Below are positions 1 to 7,183 of a stretch of 28,151 bases of DNA, in pieces. Under the pieces are notes generated by a model. That model did no database searches, was not told where the DNA came from, and worked only from the letters and a program-made list of their open reading frames with translations. Within the stretch, counting starts at the first letter, position 1, and each line of letters opens with the position of its first letter. The DNA comes from Hypsibius dujardini (taxonomy: Eukaryota > Tardigrada > Eutardigrada > Parachela > Hypsibiidae), in assembly GCA_001579985.1 (NCBI GenBank), contig LRSR01008013.1:1-28151 (forward strand). Reading direction: 5' to 3'. The position numbers and the translations under genes are program-made.

Positions 1-320
1 ACTTAGAGTTTATTATTGAGGAAGAGGGAATTGTAGCTCCGTGTGCGAGATCTGAAATTGTTTTTTTACTTCATCTCGCTGTTTGTCCTTTTGGCTTTTG
101 CGTGAATGCGGACTGATCCCTTTTTGGTGTTGAATCCTTTCTCTCGGTTCGTCGGCGGTACTTCACGTCCTCATTATCCATGTTCGTCTTATGACTTTTA
201 TTATATCCCGAAACCGACAAAAACCGTCCAAAGTGCAGAGGACTTTTGATTTGACTTTTAGATATTTTTGCCGGTGTGATTCACTTTAAAAAAATAAAAG
301 ATACTGTCACCGTGCCGTAC
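1..320. other. No gene seen
   Basis: AT-rich sequence without a long reading frame or recognisable motif. It is downstream of precursor A and may hold its 3' untranslated region or flanking DNA. Confidence 0.5.
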
Positions 321-414
321 TAGTATCGGGTGGTACCGGGTGGTACCGGGTGGTACCGGGTGGTACCGCGTGGTATCGGGTGGTACCGGATGGTATCGGG
401 TGGTACCGGGTGGT
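321..414. repeat. 10-nt minisatellite, about nine units
   Basis: Nine in-register copies of TGGTACCGGG with single-base variants (TAGTATC, TGGTATC, CCGCG, CCGGA). The unit equals one turn of B-DNA and contains the palindrome GGTACC. It lies 3' of precursor A on the minus strand. Open reading frames through it, with Trp-Tyr-Arg repeats, are products of the repeat. Confidence 0.9.
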
Positions 415-599
415 GATAGACGCAACCAAGCGTGACCGAACCGTCCATAACATTCGACAACTGGTTAAAAATATACGGAAACATCCTTCAACATTGAACA
501 ACCTCAACTATGAAAAACATATTGCCGGTGTGAATTATTCTATTGTAATGGTTCTGTTCCAATCGTAAAATATAACTGGATCATGAGGTTGTACTGAGT

Positions 600-1096
600 T
601 CAACCGAGGAATTCGTTGGCATCCATCATGCGCTTCCGGAACCGCAACTCGTGAGACTCATTCCACGGCCAGCTACGCTTTCCCAAGTACTGAAATTTAT
701 CACAATACCCTTTATACCCCTTTCACATCCACTGAAGGGAATGCACCGGAAAGATAGTGACATACTTCGGTTCCACCGTCGATGAAGTCATCATAGTTCC
801 GTTTGACGTTGGCGATGGCGTTACCCTTGAGGAGACGTGTCAGGGAGACATACTCGGCCGGGGTGAGATGCTGCACTGCCTGGTTGACCTTGACTGAGCC
901 TTTAAAAGAGACGGAAACACGACTTTCTTTCATCCGAGGCCACGGCGAAAAAAGGTCACCAGCAAAAAGCGTTTGCCTTACTTGATTCCGTGTCGTCACT
1001 CGGCTGGGCGGCAATAACGGCAGCCTGCACCAGGTAGGTACACATCACCAGCAAGATCGCACAGCGCAGGGTGCTAACGGCAACCGGAAACGCCAT
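600..1096 (-). CDS. Neuropeptide precursor A (EYL-amide / EFL-amide type), three exons
   Basis: Reconstructed by hand from the minus strand as exons 1096-982, 899-766 and 689-600, giving 112 residues. Residues 1-25 are a hydrophobic signal peptide. Intron 1 (donor AA|GTAAGG, phase 1) and intron 2 (donor GAA|GTATGT, acceptor TTTCAG, 76 nt, phase 0) are of normal length; the acceptor of exon 2 could also lie 6 nt further on, in frame. The joined protein reads KR-NYDDFIDGGTEYL-GKR (cleavage sites around residues 73-85), then SWPWNESHELRF-RKR, then MMDANEFL-G at the very C-terminus. Two amidated products ending E-Y-L and E-F-L are therefore predicted. This resembles EFLamide precursors, the protostome relatives of thyrotropin-releasing hormone; that assignment is inference. 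No cysteine remains after splicing except in the signal peptide. The intron 2 junction makes the YLGKR motif, so an unspliced reading hides the gene. Confidence 0.68.
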
Positions 1097-1199
1097 TTAA
1101 CCAGGCGGGGGAGTGGGCTGAATATTGGTCGCCCGTGAATTGGATCGGAGGGAGAAAAAACTGCTAAATTACGCCTCAAGTTGATTCGAACAACCGCCG

Positions 1200-1207
1200 T
1201 TTAAATA
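1200..1207 (-). promoter_or_regulatory. Possible TATA box of precursor A
   Basis: TATTTAAA on the minus strand, about 104 nt upstream of the ATG of precursor A. It would place transcription start about 70-75 nt before the ATG. A single short match in AT-rich DNA, so weak. Confidence 0.25.
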
Positions 1208-1810
1208 GCAGCGCTGTGGGAGATCGAACGTCGGTTGTGTGCACGTCGTCACCGTTATTGCCGGCTGGTAATGGGGATGTTACACGGTAAAGCTAGGAAA
1301 TAATTCATGTTAATTGAAGGGCCCGTCAACGCACACCCATCAACATGTAGAATGAAGTAGTGTGAGTGTAGGAATTGATGTGGTGGGAGGACTTCGTTCT
1401 ACGCAGTCCTGTCAGCTTCTATAATGCATCAACTGACTGTTTTTGATAAGTTCACGGGCTGACCAGCGCGAAACGGCTGATTAAAATGAGGTACTTGCTA
1501 AATCAGAACAGCAATCAGACTATGAGAAGGTATTTGAGGGTAAGGCACTTATATACTACCGATAGTCGGTTCCTACTGTTAATACAGCTGTGCTGAGGTT
1601 ACTCTGAGGGTCGTTGTTTGGGCTCTGGTGGGCCGTAGGGGTAAAACGTGTCAATTAAGCTTTGATTGAGTTAGGTCACATTACTGCACATCTTAAGCAT
1701 TTTGTTGTCGTTTTTATTTCCGAGCGCTATCCTCTGCATCATATTGCAGTTTCTTCACGATTTCCTTTTCAGTATGATTGAATTCATTCGCTATGAGTAT
1801 TCCATCGCCT

Positions 1811-2001
1811 ACGACGTACCAGGCAAACGCGGCGGGTTGAATCACTACATGGGTTAAATCGGTCAGGTGGCGGAGGGCGCCACAATTGTAAATTGTAAAC
1901 AGTGCGTTTAATTTAAGGTCGCTTACACTTGTGGCGCCCTCCGCCACCCGACCGATTCAACCCATGTAGCGATTCAACCCGCCGCGTTTACCTGGTACAC
2001 G
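1811..2001. repeat. Long imperfect palindrome (foldback element)
   Basis: Two arms of about 75-80 bp (about 1811-1888 and 1928-2001) are reverse complements at roughly 90 percent, around a 40-nt AT-rich centre. The arms share the blocks AACGCGGCGGGTTGAATC and GGTGGCGGAGGGCGCCACAA. This looks like a small foldback transposon or recent inverted duplication. I could not identify a target-site duplication. Confidence 0.75.
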
Positions 2002-2473
2002 CCGCGAAAGGAAAGCGCAGTGCATTTTTCTGTCAGCCAATAAATCAATCAACAACTAAACAAATCAAATGTGTGGTTGTCCCACACGACCCACCAGAAT
2101 TCAAACAATGGCCCTCAAAGTAACCTCAGCGCACCCTTAACAGCCGAGGTTCACAAAGGTTCTCCTGAAGGACGAACGAACCCGCCTAACATAAGTGGCT
2201 AGCTATCCTATATTAGTATTTATACAATTACATAGCCAAGCCCCTCACAATAGGAAACAATCTCGAAAGCTCTCCGTCTATCGATGAATTTGAATCCTGC
2301 AGAAATGATTTGTGGCATCGGATGGAACGAACGTTCATATACTGCACTACATTGTAGACTTGTAAATTGAAGCGTTTGAACGAGTGCAGTTTCATTTCGA
2401 GGTTTCACGTAGTCAAGGGTGAGGTCGACCTGAAAGATTGAAGAGCCCGTCCTTGAGGAACCACCCTACTACG

Positions 2474-2695
2474 ATGAGAAGGGGTGCAGCAGGGCACTAC
2501 ATTCCAGTTATTTTGTCCATTTATTTGTTATTTTGTCAAGGGAATACGGAATGTTACAGCAATCCTAGTGGGTCCCCAGCAGTATCTTCACGCTCAAGGT
2601 TCAAGAACTTCGTGACGTATAGATACGAGTTTCAAATCATGTCAGGCAGCAGCAGTCGTTGTTTTCAACATTGTCATTGCGCAACCATATTTTGA
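2474..2695 (+). CDS. Possible small secreted cysteine-containing protein
   Basis: ATG-to-stop frame of 73 residues. Residues 9-25 are hydrophobic and could be a signal peptide, with a cleavage site near the QGNT segment. The remainder has a Cys at 27 and a Cys-rich tail, CFQHCHC. An AATAAA follows the stop by 13 nt (2708-2713), supporting a real 3' end. The product is not recognised. It is the only candidate on the plus strand within the peptide cluster. It could equally be chance. Confidence 0.3.
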   Translation: MRRGAAGHYIPVILSIYLLFCQGNTECYSNPSGSPAVSSRSRFKNFVTYRYEFQIMSGSSSRCFQHCHCATIF

Positions 2696-2707
2696 CCCAT
2701 GTGTAAT

Positions 2708-2713
2708 AATAAA
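2708..2713 (+). terminator. Canonical AATAAA poly(A) signal
   Basis: AATAAA 13 nt after the stop codon of the small plus-strand reading frame ending at 2695. Such hexamers also occur by chance in AT-rich DNA. Confidence 0.3.
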
Positions 2714-3172
2714 TTGTATCAGATTTTACACTCAAGTGTGAAAAATAATGACCAGAAAGCCCAGTCGGAGCGCAAACCGGGGCCCCAAAGAACTTATAAT
2801 GCCATTTAGAGTGCAGTTTAGATTATGCCGCGCATACGAGTATGATGCAGTACCATTCATGGGGATCAGTACAATGCTTAAGCAGCAACGGTTCCAGACA
2901 CAAGTGGTCAACACCAGCGAGTTGTAGTACACAATTCCACACATTCCCATCAAGTTGACCGAACGATTAGCCGTGGAACGATTGAACTCGGAGAAGAAAC
3001 CGGAGCAGCAGCGGCAGTCCGTTGAAGCATCGTGCTCTTTTGCTGTGGGTGGGGGTTAATGGAGTGCAGGAAGTGCTTGTGTTCTGTGTGATTACGTAGC
3101 GAAGGATCCGTTGTTTCGAGGGTACCTTACTGTACTGAGCCCTCGCTCCGAATTTTCTGCAGCTTCTTTCCA
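2714..3172. other. No gene seen; likely 3' flank of precursor B
   Basis: Minus-strand reading frames here (2732-2953, 2967-3176) resemble no family I know. The one next to the precursor B stop is probably its 3' untranslated region. Confidence 0.45.
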
Positions 3173-3578
3173 TCATCGCCCATAACGAAGTGTATAGCTG
3201 CGCGGCGGTCTCGGATCCGATAGCTCGTATGGTACGACGGAAATCGGCACCTCCGCGTCATCATTCCGTTTACCTATCGTCCAGTCATGGCGGTTCTGTT
3301 GGAACACCCAGCCGGCTCGACCAATCCGTCCGTTGCGCTTTCCGAGGTACCACGGGGCCTCGTCCGCAAATTTATCTCGCTTTTCATCCTCTGCAACAAA
3401 GCATTTTACATAGGTGTTCAGTCACAACCCATTGGGAATGCCTTCAAAACATACGGTAATAGTTACTATTTCGTCCTCTTTCTGCCCGGCCAATGCCATC
3501 ACTTCCTGTTTGCCCTGCGGCTAGTGCGACAATGAAAGTGAGAAATACGACGAAGAGGCAACATACTTTCCTCATCAT
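3173..3578 (-). CDS. Neuropeptide precursor B (WYL-amide type), two exons
   Basis: Exons 3578-3455 and 3390-3173, joined by a 64-nt intron (C|GTATGT ... TTGCAG, phase 1), give 113 residues. Residues 1-21 form a strong signal peptide (MMRKVCCLFVVFLTF...). The second exon begins QDEKR, then DKFADEAPWYL-GKR (WYLGKR at 55-60), then a stretch ending HDWTI-GKR (78-83), then a spacer, and ends SYTLRY-GR before the stop. Predicted products are a WYL-amide, a WTI-amide and a C-terminal LRY-amide; the last recalls RYamide/NPF-type C-termini, but similarity over three residues is not proof. Exon layout and intron phase match precursors A and C. The start at 3578 is the first of two adjacent ATGs. The unspliced frame is open in neither direction, so a simple ORF call misses the gene. 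Confidence 0.7.
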
Positions 3579-3653
3579 TTTGAGGGGCAAAAGAAAAAGG
3601 TCACGTTCAAGTCAGTCGCACGAACGGTAAAAGGTTGACAATTCCTCTAGCTA

Positions 3654-3712
3654 TTCAACTACCAGTACGGTCGGACCTCTCGGTGTTCAACTATCAATGC
3701 GGTCGGACTGAG
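3654..3712. promoter_or_regulatory. Pair of 26-nt direct repeats upstream of precursor B
   Basis: TTCAACTACCAGTACGGTCG and TTCAACTATCAATGCGGTCG begin 33 nt apart, with similar flanks (GAC follows both). They lie 76-134 nt upstream of the precursor B ATG, so they may be paired regulatory sites, though a short tandem duplication is equally possible. Confidence 0.3.
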
Positions 3713-4240
3713 GAAAGTGATATGTCTTTTGTAGGACTTCAACGCGAGTCTATGTAGCTTTGTGGACGTATTTATCTAACAATAAAGACCTGGGATGGGC
3801 ATACTTATAGATTACAAACCAGCACTTTACGCACCGGTCTCCTAGTCTGATGGCGTTTGTAATTTGGAGAAAGTCACATGTCTTCGCTGACTGAAAAGAG
3901 CACTATTGCATATTACATTTGTCACCTTTAAAGTTCATCCATCTTTCAGAGCAGCGATATAACAACTCCACAAGTGGTCACAGCATGATTTAAGAGATTT
4001 ATAAAAGTAGACTACGTGGAGCTGCGCAGGCGGTGTGCCAGTGTTCTCGCTCGGTGTCGCGAGGGCGTCAAACACAGGCAAACATTTCTGACTGAATAAT
4101 GACACTGGCCTGCCTGCTCATGATTGTGAGGTTCGCGTAACATGGCATGATATATTCCGGCTAACAAAGAATGGGTCATGTTTTACGTCACACCGGAAAC
4201 AACAATTCATCAGTCCCTTTTCTTCGCAAACGGAGAAACG
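3713..4240. other. No gene seen
   Basis: Mixed-composition sequence between precursor B and the 20-nt minisatellite; no convincing coding frame, RNA gene or transposon end was found on either strand. Confidence 0.5.
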
Positions 4241-4440
4241 ATACAAGGGTACAGTATTTCTGCAACGGTACCGTAATTGCTACAAGGGTACCGTAATTGT
4301 TACAAGGGTACAGTGATTGCTGCAAGGGTACAGTAATTGCTGCAAGGGTACAGTGATTGCTGCAAGGGTACAGTAATTGTTACAAGGGTACAGTAATTGC
4401 TGCAAGGGTACAGTGATTGCTGCAAGGGTACAGTGATTGC
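4241..4440. repeat. 20-nt minisatellite, ten units
   Basis: Ten contiguous units of TGCAAGGGTACAGTAATTGC, all exactly 20 nt, with substitutions (TGC/TAC at the start, A/G at CAGTAATTG or CAGTGATTG, CAGT/CCGT) and no length changes. Alternating TAATTGC and TGATTGC variants suggest higher-order amplification. Reading frames through it on either strand are shadows. Confidence 0.95.
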
Positions 4441-5011
4441 TGGTATTTTGCATGAAAAAAATGCATGCGGATATTGCACAAATTCTGAAAGAGAGCAGAT
4501 GTCTGGAAAAGGCTCTGATATTGAAGTATATAACGTCTTCATTGACTTATGGTTTCAACAGACCAACCGCATAGCTACTTGAACAGTCTGTGCAAATGCC
4601 TGAAAGGTCATGCAGCACCCCGGAAATAAGGTATAGGAATAAAAGCCAAACAAATAATCTTCTAAAAATGAAAGAAGGGTGCAGCTGCAGAGGAAATATT
4701 CCATCGGCTCTCTACTTGCGTAACGTCACTCTCTGATATTAGTATACAATGCAATAAGAACTTGGGCAAGAAACTTATTGTTAATTAATTAATTTTGAAT
4801 AAATATGCTTAAATGTTGGAAAGATGGAGACAAAAAAATTATTCAATATCGAGAAAAGAGGCTTGACCTTAATATATTGAAAGCCTTGTGCCGCACCCGT
4901 AATACCGGGTTAACAGTGGGGGGGAACATAAAATTGCTATTAGTCAGGTTAAGTGTTGCCAGAATCTCCCAATCCGTCCGTGCGTCATCACCGTGTGGGG
5001 CCGCCAAGACT
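4441..5011. other. No gene seen; 3' flank of precursor C
   Basis: AT-rich sequence with no recognisable gene. It should contain the 3' untranslated region of precursor C on the minus strand; I found no canonical AATAAA on that strand close to the stop. Confidence 0.45.
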
Positions 5012-6039
5012 TTAGTGGCTATCCCAGTTTGCCAGGCGCGCAGCAGGAACCCCTGCCTTTGTCTGCTTCATCATCAGACCCCTTCCCGGACCACCCAGCC
5101 GGCCCCGACCGACATGCCGCTGACGCATCTTCTCGTGCTTCAACAAAGCGAACGCTCGCCGCAAGCTCAGACCCGCACTGCGGCCCACCAGTCTCGATGC
5201 AACCGGCGCCACGGTGGCCTCCGACCGTTTGCCCAAGTACCAGGCAGCCTTGGTTGAGCGTCGAAAGCCCCACGGACTGCGGGTGCGTTTTCCCTGCACG
5301 CCAGGGGCAGTGGCAGATTCAATGTCCACTGGGTCTAGCTCAAAAAATTGCCGATCCACAGGTAGCAAAGTTGCGACGTCTACTGTGGTGGGCGGGTTTA
5401 GTACTGTCACTGAGCCTGGGGTGGTTGGTTTTCGCTGTTGTTGCTGAAACTGCCAAGGGATGCCACCGATAAGTTGCTTCCAGTTCTTCTGCTGTTTCCT
5501 ACCGACGAAGAAGCTACGCTTCCCCAGGTACCAGGTACCGCCCTCATGATCTTCACCCTTGGCGGCGAATTCTTCGGAGCGCTTGTCGAGGTCCCGCAGA
5601 GCTTGATTGTGGTGTATCACACTGCCATCTGCAAGGAAATACAGAATGACAAACATGGCGAGAAATCCACAACTGGCAGAGAAAGCTACAAGAGTATCGA
5701 TTAAAAAAATGTATTTATTTTTTCCCATTTTTTTTAATAGAGACGCGGTATTCAGAATTGGATCGTTAGAACGATTTTTCCGAGTGAAAAAATTTTGTTT
5801 TTGACTAAAAAACTCGATTACGCATTACCAAGTTGCAGTTCAGTACGAATGTGTTGATTCAAAAACTCAGAAGACCTTTTTGGATGCTCAACCAACGTAT
5901 CTCATTCAGACACGTCGAGTGAAGGTAAGGTCACCGTCAGCTCACCTTCGACTAAAACTGGCGAGACTTGAGGCTCGGCTGAGCCTGTTGGCCAATAGGC
6001 CGCAAGAAAGACCAGACAAACTTGAATTGCAAAGGTCAT
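5012..6039 (-). CDS. Neuropeptide precursor C (two WYL-amide copies), two exons
   Basis: Exon 1 at 6039-5946 encodes a signal peptide (MTFAIQVCLVFLAAYW..., cleavage near residue 21) and ends GAA G|GTGAGC. Exon 2 starts at 5628 after TTCCTTGCAG and runs to the stop at 5012; both sides are phase 1 and the protein is 236 residues. DKR and GKR sites release GGTWYL-GKR (residues 61-69) and KAAWYL-GKR (158-166). SFFV-GRK and SRLV-GR are possible extra amidated ends; TRSPWGF-RR would not be amidated. The rest is long, low-similarity spacer, and a hidden small intron inside exon 2 cannot be excluded. An alternative in-frame ATG at 5728, inside the intron, begins its own hydrophobic leader and gives 238 residues. 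I prefer the spliced form because its exon layout matches A and B. Confidence 0.65.
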
Positions 6040-6170
6040 GACGAAGTTGTTCGGACTCGGCACGTCGCGTTTACCCCGCATAATCACAGAGGGAAAAGGA
6101 AGCAACGACAACTGAACTGAATAAATGAAATCGGGGATCCGGTTTGATTTTGAGGAATGCGAAACTTCTT

Positions 6171-6180
6171 ATCTTATATT
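6171..6180 (-). promoter_or_regulatory. Possible TATA box of precursor C
   Basis: AATATAAGAT on the minus strand, 130-140 nt upstream of the chosen ATG. Position fits a transcript with a roughly 100-nt leader. Weak single match. Confidence 0.25.
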
Positions 6181-6583
6181 AAAAAGCGTGGGTGCGGCAA
6201 ACCGCAAACGCAATGAAGAGATGTACTATTCAAAAGGCCAGTGCTTGCGTCTTCGAATTTATGCTTTTAAGGCGATTTAGGGCATTCGCCAGCGTTTATT
6301 TTTGTGCGGCATTGACGAAGGACCGGCCTTGCCAAATCCAGATTTGCAGCAAATCTGCGTTGCACTGTAAAATCCGGGATCTCAGATGAGGTGATCATGG
6401 TAGAGTGTATGAGGATCTACGCGCCAAGACGAGAAAGAGCTGAGCCGGTCTAATCATTGGGATAGTGCAAAGCCGCACCAATCGACGACATAATCTTGCA
6501 GCGTGCGCAAGTCCAGATCTGGCAATTTCTGATGTTGTGACTGATGCACTGGTACTTATTATGACCAAAAAAGAACGTAAAGG
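6181..6583. other. No gene seen
   Basis: Between precursor C and a palindromic element. A plus-strand frame at 6192-6389 has no recognisable features. No kinase or cyclase exon of the neighbouring receptor was found here on the minus strand. Confidence 0.45.
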
Positions 6584-6885
6584 CTGCGCGCGCGTACAGG
6601 CAGGGCTAGTCGTTTAGTTACCAATCAAACAAGCAGGGCTAGGGCTAGTCGGTCAGTAATGAGCTTTGATGGGTTTTGATGGTTTTGATGGGTCTTGATA
6701 AGTTTCAAAAACCCATCAGAACCAATAGAAACACATGGCAATTTACTATAATTCTATCAAAACCGCATCAAAACCAATCAAAACCCATCATCACTAAACC
6801 GATTATATATAGTTCTGTGTATATATATAGTTCTGCCTGTTCGATTGGTTACTAAGCGAATAACATTGCCAGTACGCGCGCGCAG
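6584..6885. mobile_element. Palindromic MITE-like element, about 302 bp
   Basis: The ends are inverted repeats starting CTGCGCGCGCGTAC on both sides, with a second matching block (TTTAGTTACCAATCAAACAA against CTTAGTAACCAATCGAACAG). Inside, GATGGGTTTT-type repeats on the left are mirrored as AAAACCCATC repeats on the right, so nearly the whole unit can fold on itself. No clear target duplication was found, so superfamily is unassigned. It lies between the receptor stop and precursor C. Confidence 0.65.
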
Positions 6886-7172
6886 TCACTACGAAAAACG
6901 TAGGAGTGTAGGAATTCGGTATTATTGTTTGTGGCCTTCAGGGTGGCGAACCTTTTAGTTGTTACTACACTGCTCATGAGCAAGCGGCGGAGCAGAAGTA
7001 TGCGGATTTGAAAGAATAGTGACCCGCATATCGGTCTGGATGTATGGTTTGCACACTGACCGAGAACACCAATAAGTTATAACTTCGCTTTTAACTACAT
7101 TAGATGAAGTCTCCAATTACCTTTCGGTCATTAATAATGTATCAAAACTTTAAAGACATGTTACAAACAAGA

Positions 7173-7178
7173 TTTAAT
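7173..7178 (-). terminator. ATTAAA poly(A) signal of the receptor gene
   Basis: ATTAAA on the minus strand begins 6 nt after the receptor's TAG stop. It is a common variant signal and would support the gene ending here rather than continuing into cyclase exons. It is short and AT-rich, so chance is possible. Confidence 0.35.
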
Positions 7179-7183
7179 TCATC

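Larger units (their letters stand above)
1097..2473. other. Intergenic; holds a long palindrome
   Basis: Contains the putative promoter of precursor A and the inverted repeat at 1811-2001. The short reading frames here lack an ATG or run through the palindrome, and none could be recognised. Confidence 0.5.

Noticed and set aside
1714-1947. 77-codon minus-strand frame near precursor A
   Set aside because: Starts at GTG inside the palindrome and half of it is repeat; no signal peptide or known domain.
4241-4440. CRISPR-like array
   Set aside because: Units are contiguous with no unique spacers; it is a minisatellite in a eukaryote.
4300-4542. Cys/Tyr repeat protein
   Set aside because: Pure translation of the 20-nt minisatellite.
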